DNA of 60,000 nucleotides from Mesostigma viride (GCA_009746045.1 RPFO01000178.1:686125-746124), one strand, 5' to 3'. Shown: positions 1 to 9,926, counted from the stretch's first letter. Translations and numbers: made by a program. The notes: generated from the letters alone by a model not told the origin.

Positions 1-2
1 TC

Positions 3-1994
3 ATGATCGATGATCTGGGGGTCACCCATGGGCGGAGCGCGGAGGAGACCAACGCCGTGCTCACCAAGGCGTGCGAGGAGAGCTACGGTCCCAAGGGGTT
101 GGTGGTCAACGAGAAGAAGGTGGAGAGAGCTGAGGAGGGGCGCCCGGTGGAAATCTTGGGGATTGAGTTCTGCCAGGACGGGTCCATGCGGCCGAGCGCG
201 GCCCGGATGGCGGCCTTGGTGCGCGACACGCAGGCAATGCTGGGGCGTGGACGGGCCACTTACCACCAACTGGCCTCGTTGCTGGGACGGTGGGTGTGGG
301 TCCACTTGCTGCGTCGGGGTCTACTGTCCATCTGGTTTCACGCCTACCGCTTGCTGCAGCAAGTCCTGGTGCACAAGCGGGGCTGGAGCTATCGGCTGTG
401 GGGTAGTGTAAGGGAAGAGCTCCAGGCTGCAATGGACTTGGCCCCGCTGGTGCATGCGCAGCGCGACCAGCCCCTGAGCTGCACCGTGGTGGCCACTGAT
501 GCGTCAACCCACGGTTCTGGGGTGGTGTACAGCCGGTGGGAGGCGCCTGCGGTGCGTGGCCTGTCCAACTGTCGGGAGCGGAAGGGCTGGAAGACGCTCT
601 GTGTGGACTCTGAGACGGCCAGCGTGGAGCGCACAGGGGAGATTGAGCACCGAGCCATGGCAGCGGCGCAGTGGCGCACCGCTCTTGCCCACCGGTGGCT
701 CGATCCCTCGGCCCACATCAACGAGAAGGAGATTCGTGCGGCTGTGCAAGGGATCGAGTGGGGCCTGCGCTCACAGGTTCACTGGCAGCAACGTCACGTG
801 CGGCTGGTGGACAATTCGGCAGTTGTCGGTGCGCTCGTCAAAGGGCGTTCGTCGTCCTACCGGCTGAACGCCTGGTGCCGCCGGGCGATCGCGCTAGGGC
901 TGGCCAGCAACACCCGCTACCACTGGGTGTATGTGAGGTCGGAGCGCAACCCGGCCGACGCGCCCAGTCGTGGTCGATGGGTGCGCAACCTCACTGCGGA
1001 TGGCGACGTGGAGAGCAATCCGGGGCCACATGGGCGGCAGGAATTGCTGGAGGCCACTGTGCAGCCCAGCACGCTAGCTGCATATCACCGAGCGCTGAGG
1101 GCGTACGTGGAGTATGGTCAACCCCTCGCTCCCGTGGCCAAGACGGAGGCGGAAGGCGTCTTTTGTGAGTGGCTGGTCAGCGTGTATGAGGAAGGGGGAA
1201 GCCGGACCATGGTTGTGCGCGCATTATGCGGGCTGCAGCTGTACTTCCCCAACGAGATTAAGGGGTGGTACGAGGCGCGTCGCTTGCTGGCCGGCTGGGC
1301 GCGACGAGTTCCCGTGCAGAGCCCTCACCCCGTCCCGTGGCAGCTACTGTACCTCGTGGCAAACATTCTTCGTGCACAAGGCTCGATATTAGCTGCCTGC
1401 TGCTGCATCATTGTTTTTCAGCAATACTTGCGCATCGGAGAAGCGTTCAAGCTTCGCGTGGGGGACGTGGCTCTGCGCGGGGACTTCCGCCTGGGGCCCA
1501 GTAACCAGGGTGCGCTGCTGCTACGCGACCCCAAGACAGCCAAGGGCCAGGCCCAGGCAGTGGTGGTTGTTGAGCCCCTTTCACTCACGTTGCTTGGCGC
1601 CCTGTGTGCTGGGCGGGCGCACGAGGAGCTGCTCTTTGGCGCACTCAGCTACAGCCGTTTCTTGCGGCGGTGGCACGCCGCCTGGGACCTCCTTGGCTTG
1701 CGGGGGATGTTTTCACCCTACAGCATGCGCCACGGGGGGGCCACCCATGACTACCTGCGCGGGGTACCAATCGCGGACATCCAAAAGCGTGGCCGGTGGC
1801 GCCAGTTTTCGTCCGTGGACCATTACGTGGGGCTCCACCGCGCCCTGCAGGTGCGGGTGCCCCAGGTGGTGTGGGACCTCGCGGGCAGACTGCCCCCCGT
1901 GACTGGCGTCGTCACTTTGGGCCATAGATTTCGGCCATACTTCGGTGAGGCGCACTCTAGCGGACACGCTAGGGCTTCACCAGCTGGAGGGTAA
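3..1994 (+). CDS. RT (C-terminal part) - RNase H - 2A - tyrosine recombinase polyprotein, 5' partial
   Basis: This is an open reading frame of 663 codons with no break; the true start lies upstream of the window. Residues 1-5 (MIDDL) are the end of the RT catalytic x-x-DD box. RNase H follows, with candidate catalytic acids D166 (ATDAS), E243 (INEKE), D270 (LVDNS) and D319 (NPADAPSR). A canonical 2A motif spans residues 334-342. The rest is a tyrosine recombinase: an N-terminal core-binding region, then R477 (YLRIGE), R576-H577 (SMRHGGAT), an RGRW box in place of LGH, and the likely nucleophile Y608 (DHYVG). That matches the R-H-R-x-Y set of DIRS recombinases. Skipping at the 2A would yield an RT-RNase H product ending at residue 341 and a recombinase of about 322 residues starting with proline. 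It is the only long pol frame in the window without an internal break. Confidence 0.9.
   Translation: MIDDLGVTHGRSAEETNAVLTKACEESYGPKGLVVNEKKVERAEEGRPVEILGIEFCQDGSMRPSAARMAALVRDTQAMLGRGRATYHQLASLLGRWVWVHLLRRGLLSIWFHAYRLLQQVLVHKRGWSYRLWGSVREELQAAMDLAPLVHAQRDQPLSCTVVATDASTHGSGVVYSRWEAPAVRGLSNCRERKGWKTLCVDSETASVERTGEIEHRAMAAAQWRTALAHRWLDPSAHINEKEIRAAVQGIEWGLRSQVHWQQRHVRLVDNSAVVGALVKGRSSSYRLNAWCRRAIALGLASNTRYHWVYVRSERNPADAPSRGRWVRNLTADGDVESNPGPHGRQELLEATVQPSTLAAYHRALRAYVEYGQPLAPVAKTEAEGVFCEWLVSVYEEGGSRTMVVRALCGLQLYFPNEIKGWYEARRLLAGWARRVPVQSPHPVPWQLLYLVANILRAQGSILAACCCIIVFQQYLRIGEAFKLRVGDVALRGDFRLGPSNQGALLLRDPKTAKGQAQAVVVVEPLSLTLLGALCAGRAHEELLFGALSYSRFLRRWHAAWDLLGLRGMFSPYSMRHGGATHDYLRGVPIADIQKRGRWRQFSSVDHYVGLHRALQVRVPQVVWDLAGRLPPVTGVVTLGHRFRPYFGEAHSSGHARASPAGG
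1002..1028 (+). other. 2A ribosome-skipping motif GDVESNPGP in F1a
   Basis: The codons read GDVESNPGP, matching the D-(V/I)-E-x-N-P-G-P core of 2A peptides exactly. The predicted break is between Gly (1023-1025) and Pro (1026-1028). The preceding residues WVRNLTAD are similar in every F1 and F2 copy. The motif begins 15 residues after the last RNase H aspartate and ends just before the recombinase N-terminal region, so it sits at the domain boundary. Skipping activity is inferred from the motif, not shown. Confidence 0.85.
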
Positions 1995-2061
1995 GGATGT
2001 GCCCTCCCATGGCTCCTGACGCGGTTTCCAGATGTACGGCCTGCGGCCAGGTTGGAGATGC

Positions 2062-2207
2062 GGGTCAAGTGGAAGCGGCGGCCAGGGACTGCCAAAAAAT
2101 ATTTTATGTCTCTCTGTCTACTAAGTCCGGTCGGCTTCAACATATAGTGTAATAAACAAGTTCTGGTGCCCTTCAACCAGAAGTGGACCTAGGCAATGCA
2201 CAGTGGA
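2062..2207 (+). repeat. B1 repeat of F1a split direct repeat
   Basis: This 146-bp unit starts GGGTCAAGTGGAAG and ends GCACAGTGGA. It is repeated at 2751-2896 and again in the solo unit at 18617-18762. It contains an AT-rich stretch and an AATAAA-like ATAAACAAG segment that may serve 3' end formation. Confidence 0.85.
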
Positions 2208-2750
2208 TGATTGATCTTACGATCGGGATTCCCTGATTTTGCCTGGGGGAGCGGAGGGATGGAGGTGCGCCGCTACCTTGGAGGCGCTACACCGTTGCCC
2301 AGTGGTGCAAGTCGACATGCGGGAGCCAAACGGGGTGGCCACGCCCTCTCTGGAGGGTCTGACAGCCTTGGATGGGCCTCAGATGTAGTTCGAACTAGTT
2401 CAAAGTTAGTACAGGTAGTACAAACTAGTTCAAACGAGTTCAATCTACTTCAACTAGTATCCAGGGACCCTCAAGATATGCCAGGTGGTTGCTGAACGGT
2501 TCTGGCATGACAGAACATGTGTGACATCATAAAAATGTAGTACAATGTTGAAAAAAGTAGTATCAGGGTCCTAGATCTAGTACAGTAGTATTCTGAGGTC
2601 ATTCTTACATGGAGCGCCGCGCCAGCGGGGCGCCGCACTTGCGTGTGTCACGGATGCAACGTTGATGCGATGTATTTCAAGGTGGTGAGGGCTGCCAAGC
2701 CAGCTTATCAGTTTTCCCCACCCACCCACCCTTTTCTGTTTTGTCTTGGG
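2208..2750 (+). repeat. A2 repeat of F1a with 10-bp phased TAG/GTAC array
   Basis: It begins TGATTGATCTTACGATC, the start shared by all F1 A repeats. Positions 2386-2470 contain consecutive 10-bp units ending in TAGTT, TAGTA or TACTT. No gene is present. A nearly identical copy forms the A part of the solo unit at 18075-18616. Confidence 0.8.
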
Positions 2751-2896
2751 GGGTCAAGTGGAAGCGGCGGCCAGGGACTGCCAAAAAATATTTTATGTCT
2801 CTCTGTCTACTAAGTCCGGTCGGCTTCAACATATAGTGTAATAAACAAGTTCTGGTGCCCTTCAACCAGAAGTGGACCTAGGCAATGCACAGTGGA
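2751..2896 (+). repeat. B2 repeat of F1a
   Basis: This is the second 146-bp copy of B1 and forms the 3' terminus of F1a. Immediately after the terminal GCACAGTGGA the sequence switches to the minus-strand F1b recombinase gene. Confidence 0.85.
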
Positions 2897-3116
2897 CACA
2901 CAGCGCCCTCATGCACATGGAACGCCCTGCTCCCCCTCCATCCTCGTAGACAGACACGAGCCACTCGCAGAACACGCTCTCCGCTTCCTCCGGCGGTACA
3001 GCACCATAGGGCTCAGCCCACAGGAGGTACGCGATCACTGACGCGATCACTGCGTGATGGTAGCTGCGCAGGGTCGCGGGCAGCACGGTGCTCTCCAGCA
3101 GTTCCTGCCGCCCTCC

Positions 3117-3143
3117 CGGCCCCGGGTTACTCTCCACATCGCC
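3117..3143 (-). other. 2A motif GDVESNPGP in F1b
   Basis: It has the same nine residues as F1a at the same RNase H/recombinase boundary, preceded by WVRDLTTD. Codon usage differs from F1a (for example AGT AAC versus AGC AAT), so the peptide is preserved despite synonymous change. Confidence 0.85.
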
Positions 3144-4837
3144 ATCGGTGGTAAGGTCCCGCACCCACCGGCCCCGGCTGGGCGCGTCAGCGGGGTTGCG
3201 CTCCGAGCGGATGTACACCCAGTGGTACCTGGTGTTGCTGGCACAGCCCAGGGCGGCAGCGCGGCGGCATCACGTGTTGAGGCGGTAAGATGATGACCGC
3301 CCCTTCACCAGTGCGCCCAGAACGGCGGTGCTATCCACCAGCCGTACGTGCCGTCGCCCCCACCGCGCCCGCGTGCGCAGCCCCCACTCCAGGCTCTGCA
3401 CGGCTGCGCGCGCCTCTTTCTCATTGATGTGCGCACCCGCGTCCATCCACCGGTGTTTCACCGCCACACGCCAGCGGGCGGTCGCCACCGCCCGATGTTC
3501 CCTCTCCCCCGTTCGCTCCACACCGACCTCTTCCGACCCGACACACAGAGTCTTCCACCCCTTCATCTCACGGCAGTTGGACAAAGCCTTCACGTCTGCC
3601 TCTGCCAGACGGGCGTACACCACACCGGAGCCCCGGCTCGACGCGTCACTGGCCACGACGGTGGTGTCCAGCGGCTGGTTGCGCTGCGCATGCACCAGGG
3701 GAGCCAGGCAGACAGCCGCCCAGAGCTCCCGGCGCACACTTGCCCAGAGTTGGAAGCGTCCTCCCTTGCGGAGGGCCAGCACTTGGTGGAGCATCCTGTA
3801 GGCATGGAACCAGATGCTTAGCAGACTCCTGCGAAGCAGTTGGATCCATACCCAGCGTCCCAGTAGGGAGGCCAGCTCATGGTAGCTTGCTCGTCCCCGG
3901 GCCAGCACCGCCTCAGTGTCATGGACGAGGAGGGCTAGTCGCTTCGCTGACGGCCACAAGCTCCCATCTTGGTGAAACTCGATGCCCAGGATCTCCACAG
4001 CTTGGCCCTCCCGCGCCCGCTCGACCTTTTTCTCATTCACCACCAGGCCAGCTGGCGCGTAGCACTCAGTGCATGCGCGGTCCAGCAGCGCGTTCGCCTC
4101 CGCTGCGCTGCGCGCGTGTGTGGTGCCCAGATCGTCGATCATGACCAACTGCGCCGGCCGAGGAGGGTCCTCGGGCAGCAGCTGCCAGTCAAGCTCGGCG
4201 GCCCCCACCAACTCCATCCACTCCCGTCCTCCCTCACGCACTGTGCGCACCCCGAGCTGATGCATCGGGACGCTCACACTCAGCCCGGGGTTCAGCTTCC
4301 CCGGCCCGAACAGGGTCTGCATGTGCGCCACCTGCGCCAGCAGGACCGAGTGGGACCACCCCATCACCAGAACACGGAACCTGGGATAGAGCCGGCGGCG
4401 CTCCCCTGGTTGGCCGACCTCGTCTGACCAGACTGGGGGCAGCGCGAACCACTTCCGCCACTCCGTTGGCACAGAGAAGCGGTAGTAGTACGTCTCCAGG
4501 TCCGTTTTACTCGAGTAGCTGGGCGCGCCCCCGGCCATCTCGGCCACCGCCCCCACATCTGGCAGGTAACAGCTGCCAGGGGTGAGGAACTTGTCGTTGC
4601 TCTGCACCATGTTGCAGATGAGTCGCTGGCGCTGGGCTGACGGGTCCACCACCCCTGGATCGCGCTTGGGCACGCCGAACAGGCCGTTGGTGACCGGTGG
4701 TTCCTCCTCGCTATACTCTGTCATCCCGGTCTCCGCCAGCCGCACGCTCAGGCGCGCGTACTCCGTGTCGCTCGCACAGCCATGCGTTACTCGCCGTCGA
4801 CGCCCTGGCTGCGCTGCCTCTTCCCTCAAAATATTTT

Positions 4838-5358
4838 TTATATTGCCATATACCTCCCTCCACTGGGGGGGAGGCAGTCCATCAGCGGCACGCTGCCCGC
4901 CACTCCGCCCGCGGGCAGCGCAAGTCTCTCCGGGGCAATTATTTCATATTGCCCGTCGGGCCCATAGGGCCCAGACTCAACGTCATGCACCAGGTCCTCT
5001 GCCGCTACGGCTCTCAGCCGGCGCTCATGGACCTGGGCGGCAATCTCCAGCCCTTGTAGGGCCGCCTGCTGGGCCGCAGTGCAGGGGGTCACTAAGGACA
5101 CCCCGCTGGTACCGCAACCCGCGGGCTCCTGGGCAACAGGTGCGGGCAAAGCCATCCGCATGCCACCGACAGGACCCGTTTCAGGCGGTTCCTGTGCTCC
5201 CCTCCACAACCAGTTGAGGCCATCCACGATTCGCGCGCTGCGCAGGAGCAGGGCCCGCCGCCGCATGGCCCGCTGATACCTACGTCGGGACCGTAGGCGC
5301 GCGCGGTCGAGGGGCTTGATGGCCACCTCTGGGAGGGGGAATACACCTCGCCCTCTCA
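4838..5358 (-). CDS. F1b pol N-terminal region (basic, LNWLW motif)
   Basis: This frame follows gag in a -1 register and ends with TAA at 4838. It opens with RGRGVFPLP, then an Arg-rich helix-like stretch (RSRRRYQRAMRRR), an LNWLW motif, and a conserved tail with ESGPYGPDGQYE, a LALPAGGVAG segment and DCLPPS. The F2c element has an equivalent region at 45.9-46.4 kb (RSARRRQRATRRRR, LNWLWHG, VAERVSLPKREVAG), so it is a real conserved domain upstream of RT. Its function is unknown; the Arg-rich part suggests nucleic-acid binding. No independent start codon is obvious. Confidence 0.65.
4865..4871 (-). promoter_or_regulatory. Candidate -1 frameshift site C_CCC_CCC between pol-N and RT (F1b)
   Basis: In the pol-N frame the heptamer reads C CCC CCC, which fits X XXY YYZ. 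A -1 slip here would enter the RT frame (QWREVYGNI) and avoid the TAA at 4838. F1d has the same arrangement. F2c shows the homologous W-R-E-V-Y residues in its own pol-N frame. An ancestral base loss in the C run is the alternative. Confidence 0.35.
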
Positions 5359-7095
5359 CTTCTTCTGGGAAGAGCCCGCCACTCCTCCCTCCGCCTTGTC
5401 CTCCTTTCCTCGCGCCGACGCCAACGCATCGCGCTCCTTCTTGTGTGCCCGCAGCGCTCGTCGGCCGCCCGCGTGCGGACACCCCCTGCCGGCCGGTAGG
5501 GCAGCATGTACCCGGACGCGTTCCAAGACCCGCTGGTCTCCACCAGCAGGAGAGCCTCCACGCAGAGCGCCAGGTACTCCACGCCCGCCAGCTCGCTGCA
5601 CACGTTGGGACTGAGCTCCTTGTTGAGCGTATCCCAGACGTGGCACAGGTTCTGGGCCAGCTCCATCCTCTCCTTGGATGCCCACCCAAGTCCCGTCCCC
5701 TCCTTCTGCTGGCGCAGCACGGGGGCCCTTTGCACGTTCAGCCAGGCCACCATGTTGCCGTTGTGGCCCTGTATGGCGGTCTCCATGTGCTTGGGGGCCG
5801 TGCGCTGGTGGTACTTGTGGTCTTCCACGTCCCACACCACGCTGAGCGCCCGCCCCGCCGGCAGGTACTCGAGCAGGTTGACCCCGCGGGTAACTGGCAG
5901 GTCGGTCAACCTCCCACCTGTGCCCCGGCCACCCGCGCGCCCTCGCCCGCTCCCCTCCGAGTCGCTGCTCGTGCTGTCGCTGGACGTGCACCGGCAGTGC
6001 CGATGCCCGCACTCGCGGCACTTGGACCGCTTGCTCTCCCGTTTCCTCTGCCCACCTTGGGCTGCTGCGAACGCCATGTGGTACGGGGTTCCAGCCGCTG
6101 GCACCCAGGTACCGTACGCGGTACCCGCTGGTGGGTAGGGCTGAGGCCAGGCTGCACCCATCTGCCCTGGGTAAGCGTACGCTGGGCCCTGCGTTCTTTC
6201 CACGCCTGTCGGTGTGCCCGGGTACCCATGGGGCCCGCTTGTCCACCCGGCAGGGCTGGGCCCTGCTGCCCCCGCCCCCCCCATGCGCCCCCTTCCTGCA
6301 CGCTGGGTGCTGGCACCCGTACTGCGGCTCCCAACCCCTGGGCGCCGCCAATCCCCAGCTGTTGGAAGCCCCCCATGAGGGCATTCATCTGCGCCATCAT
6401 TTCGGGGCTCAGTCCCATTCCGGCCGCCCCGTCCCCCTTGGCACTGCGCGGGAGACCTGCTTTCTCCTCCTTGCCTCCCCCGCGCGCGCCCGCTTTTAAA
6501 GTGCCTGAGCGTGGCACTGCAGACACCCCCTCGCCTCCCCCAAAACTAGCGCCAGCCGCGTTTGCCAAGCTCCTCCCTGCATTTGCAAGCTGTTTCCTGC
6601 CATCCCCTCCGACGACAGGCGCCATATGACCAAAAACGGCGGGAAAAACGGCACCTGGTGCGCCAGCAACTGTGCTAGCACCTGGGGGGCGAAATCCCTG
6701 CGCCTGCTCCTCTTTGGCCCCGCCAAAGCTTCCCCGACATCAGTGTCCTCCTCTGAGGAGTCCCCGTTCGGTTCCTCATCGTTTGTAATGCCTGTTGTAC
6801 CTTGTGCTAACATTTTCGCCACCTTGGCTGAAATATTTTGCGCCAGCTCCTCACGAGTGTCATACCCATTGATTTCAAACCCAAAGATCCGAAGCTTTTC
6901 TGCCAAACTTCGTAACTTGTTTTCCGAGCTACGCAACAATATTTTAGGGTATTCAGAGCCGAGTTCTGCCGCTATAAAATAGGCGACAGCTGAGGCGTTC
7001 CTGCCATGGTTCACATAGATTTCCTCCACACGACTCGCAAATCCGCGCGGTAAATCCCCCGTCTCGCTAGCGTTTTCATCCCCGCTAGCCATCAT
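5356..7095 (-). pseudogene. F1b gag-like ORF1 with frameshifts
   Basis: The N-terminal part (from M at 7095) has a globular region (LPRGF, FGFEINGYDTREELAQNI) matching the gag at 8759. A Gly/Ala/Pro-rich middle, a CRECGHRHCRC cysteine-histidine motif followed by a Ser/Asp/Arg tract, and a C-terminal domain (KELSPNVCSELAGVEYL) follow. The reading frame changes near 6625, near 6290 and near 5460. At the last point a single G is missing relative to F1d (CGTCGGCC versus CGTCGGGCC). The product ends SSQKK. It is probably the nucleocapsid/gag equivalent of the element and is non-functional here. Confidence 0.75.
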
Positions 7096-7185
7096 ATTCG
7101 TAAAGAGGAAGTCGTTAGCTTTAAAACGGATCTATTCCGAGGTAAAACGGCCAAAAGATGGCTTAGAAAACCGAAAAACGAATTT

Positions 7186-7661
7186 GAAAACTGATAAAGC
7201 ATGCGCCGCCATGTCTTCCTCAATAAATTGGCTGCATTGCATGCGCACGGTGACGAATGCAAGTCCGGTACAGTACTGGCGCGGCGCCCAGGTGCCACTG
7301 ACCAGTTGTACTACAAAGAACCCACTTGTACTGATTCTTTCGACATTGTACTACGTTTCGTCACTGTCTACTTCAACCCAGGTGGTCATACCACCTCCTA
7401 GGCAGGTTGTGCTACACCTGAACGAATCTTTACTAGCCTGAGCTAGTTTGAACTAGTTTGAAGTAGATTGTACTACCCTGTAGTACCAATGAAGTACTTT
7501 GAACTACATCCAAGTACTTGGAAACAGTCCAGAGGTCATTTGCAGGGACTTTCACCCTTTCCAGGAGCATTTCTCGCAGATCAGCCATGAGGCAGCGGCA
7601 CCGACTCGCACTCCGCTCCCCTTAGTCGCACATCAGGGAATCCAGATCGTAAGATCAACCA
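7186..7661 (-). repeat. A1 repeat at the 5' end of F1b
   Basis: Read on the minus strand it starts TGGTTGATCTTACGATC and runs to GCATGCTTTATCAGTTTTC just upstream of gag. It carries the 10-bp phased TAG/GTAC-rich array (about 7300-7520 on the plus strand). It is the expected site of the element promoter and packaging signals; this is inference. Confidence 0.75.
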
Positions 7662-8759
7662 TGCAGGCTCCTCGTCCCCCGCCACGGACGCGGGGGCCGT
7701 CACCCATCCCCCCTGGCCGCCCCGGGGCTCTTCCCCAGTTTCTGGGCCTCCAGCCCCCGGCCACCCGGCTCCCCAATACCCCGGGGGGGGAGCAGGCACC
7801 CAGTAACCGCCCCCTGGCACTGCTCCTTCCCCTGCCCCACTGGTGTACCCCCATGGAGGGGCTACCCCCGTGGCGTGCAGGCCACCAGCCCACAGTGGGG
7901 CTATCCCGGGGTGGGTTTGAGGGGTGTGCCCACCCGGCACTCGCAGTGCAGGGCCCAATGGGGGGTGCCCTCCTCCCTGCAAGCCGGCAGGGCCCCCCCC
8001 CACCCCCCCCGCACCCATCACCCCCTGTCCACCCATAACGGCGCCCATGCGGGCCATCATGGAGGGGTCCATGGCCAACAGGTGGGCCCCCGCAGCCCCT
8101 CCCTTGCCACCGCTGCGCCCCCCCCCCACAGTTGGGGCCGTGCCCCCTACCCCCTTTCCCCTGGCCCCTCCGGCCACCAGGGGGGTGCCTCCCACCACCT
8201 TCCCTCGCCCAGCAAATGGCGTGGCACCTCTGCCAACAGTCTCCCCACCCCCTGGGAGACCTGTGCCAGTCTCCTGAGCCGATCCTAGGGCTTCTATGCT
8301 CATGTTGCCCATGGTTGCCGCAATTTTTGCCAAATCATTGGAAAAATTCGCAGCTTGAGGCGGCCCATCATTCTGCTCATCTCCAGAGGCCCCAGACATG
8401 TCCCCCAACATATCTTCGGCCTCCTCAGAGCCTACGAAGCCCTCCTCGGCCCCCATTTCGGCCAGGAACCCCTCTGGCAGTTTGTGCTCCAAGGAAAACG
8501 CGATATTCTTTCCCAGTTGTGCTGGCTCGCTGCTAGCTTCTATTTCATATCCCACACTCACCAAATACCGTCCTAATGAGTCTAAGGGACTTTTTGAAGA
8601 AGCTGCAAGTCTTGCCTTGTAGGCAGGACCGAGGGAACCCACTATCAAAGTGGCCAACGCAGTGCTATCCTTATTTGCTGCCAAATAAAGATTTCGTGCA
8701 GTTTGCGCGAAACCTCTCGTAATGGGCTCATTCGACCGCATTTTTTGCTGCGGAATCAC
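7662..8759 (-). CDS. F1c gag N-terminal part, 3'-truncated
   Basis: The first ~365 codons of an F1-type gag start at 8759. There is an N-terminal globular region (ITRGFAQTARNLYLAANK, a block also seen in F1b), an acidic linker, then a long Gly/Pro-rich low-complexity segment. It ends at GDEEPA where the A1 of F1b begins at 7661, so the frame then reads meaninglessly into that repeat. The second half of the same gag type continues on the plus strand at 9.4-10.6 kb, in inverted orientation. Confidence 0.75.
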
Positions 8760-9430
8760 TTAATATGACGTGGAAATTATCGAGCTTTAAAGAGCGCAAA
8801 AAGAACGAGTGATTTTGACCAAGAAACGGCAAAGAAAACTGATAAAGCATGCGCCGCCATGTCTTCCTCAATAAATTGGCTGCATTGCATGCGCACGGTG
8901 ACGGATGCAAGTCCGGTACAGTACTGGCGCGGCGCCCAGGTGCCACTGAACAGTTGTACTACAAAGAACCCATTTGTACTGATTCTTTCGACGTTGTACT
9001 ACGTTTAGTCACTGTCTACTTCAACCCAGGTGGTCATACCACCTCCTAGGCAGGTTGTGCTACACCTGAACGAATCTTTACTAGCCTGAGCTAGTTTGAA
9101 CTAGTTTGAAGTAGATTGTACTATACCCTGCAGTACCAATGAAGTACTTTGAACTACATCCAAGTACTTGGAAGCAGTCCAGAGGTCATTTGCAGGGACT
9201 TTCACCCTTTCCAGGAGCATTTCTCGCAGATCAGCCATGAGGCAGCGGCACCGACTCGCACTCCGCTCCCCTTAGTCGCACATCAGGGAATCCAGATCGT
9301 AAGATCAACCAGGCGGCGCATGCTTTATCAGTTTTCTTTGCCGTTTCTTGGTCAAAATCACTCGTTCTTTTTGCGCTCTTTAAAGCTCGATAATATCCAC
9401 GTCATATTAAGTGATTTCGCAGCAAAAAAT
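8745..9430. repeat. Head-to-head inverted duplication around A1 and gag leader
   Basis: Positions 9312-9430 are the reverse complement of about 8745-8858: the last 25 bp of A, the gag leader and the first gag codons. The two arms flank the A1 at 8834-9311. Beyond 9430 the plus arm jumps over part of gag (a deletion after CAGCAAAAAAT) and then matches the minus gag again, at 9430-9772 against 7662-8010. Confidence 0.8.
8834..9311 (-). repeat. A1 repeat upstream of the 8759 gag
   Basis: It is a close relative of 7186-7661, with the same TGGTTGATCTTACGATC start (at 9311, minus) and the same 10-bp phased array (8950-9175). Confidence 0.75.
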
Positions 9431-9926
9431 GGGGTGGGGGGGGGCCCTGCCGGCTTGCAGGGAGGAGGGCACCCCCCATTGGGCCCTGCACTGCGAGTGC
9501 CGGGTGGGCACACCCCTCAAACCCACCCCGGGATAGCCCCACTGTGGGCTGGTGGCCTGCACGCCACGGGGGTAGCCCCTCCATGGGGGTACACCAGTGG
9601 GGCAGGGGAAGGAGCAGTGCCAGGGGGCGGTTACTGGGTGCCTGCTCCCCCCCCGGGGTACTGGGGAGCCGGGTGGCCGGGGGCTGGAGGCCCAGGCACT
9701 GGGGAAGAGCCCCGGGGCGGCCAGGGGGGATGGGTGACGGCCCCCGCGTCCGTGGCGGGGGACGAGGAGCCTGCAGAGGGGTATCCCTTGCACAGCTCAC
9801 ACCCAGCGGCCCAGCAAGGGGCGCGGGGGGGTGGGACAATCCTGCCAGGCGCCAAACCAGTGGCCCCAGCACCGGCGCGAGCCAAGGCAGCCAAGTGTCC
9901 CAAGTGCCGCCATCGCACGTGCCGTT

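Larger units (their letters stand above)
1..2896 (+). mobile_element. F1a: 3' half of a DIRS/PAT-like tyrosine-recombinase retrotransposon
   Basis: The segment runs from inside the RT domain, cut by the window edge, through RNase H, a 2A motif and a tyrosine recombinase. It ends in the three-part block B1 (2062-2207), A2 (2208-2750), B2 (2751-2896). The two B copies are both 146 bp and nearly identical. Such split direct repeats (A1-ORFs-B1A2B2) mark the PAT/Kangaroo branch of DIRS elements, which replicate through a circular DNA and integrate by tyrosine recombinase rather than a DDE integrase. Its 3' end directly abuts F1b, which lies in the opposite orientation. Confidence 0.85.
2897..4871 (-). 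pseudogene. F1b RT - RNase H - 2A - truncated tyrosine recombinase
   Basis: The RT frame opens near 4871 and includes KTDLETYYYRF (RT block A), the VLVMGWSHSV block, and the catalytic LVMIDDL. RNase H follows with ASDAS, HINEKE, LVDST and NPADAPSR. One in-frame TGA at 3270-3272 replaces a Trp codon (TGG in F1d), so the frame is interrupted once and continues in the same phase to 2897. After the 2A the recombinase N-terminus (ELLESTVLPATLRSYH) is present, but the gene is cut before any catalytic residue. F1b could make RT with most of RNase H but not recombinase. Confidence 0.85.
2897..7661 (-). mobile_element. F1b: DIRS-like element, 3'-truncated, with A1, gag, pol-N, RT-RNase H-2A
   Basis: Read on the minus strand from 7661, the order is A1 (7661-7186), gag, a basic pol N-terminal region, RT, RNase H, 2A and the first ~80 residues of the recombinase. 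It stops abruptly at 2897 against the B2 end of F1a. The missing part (rest of the recombinase and B1A2B2) implies truncation or rearrangement. It is very similar to F1d, and comparing the two exposes single-base indels in each. Confidence 0.85.

Noticed and set aside
5316-6629. 437-codon plus-strand open frame
   Set aside because: It is the antisense shadow of GC-rich F1b gag. It has no motif and low-complexity Pro/Ala/Arg composition, and the minus strand carries the conserved gag motifs.
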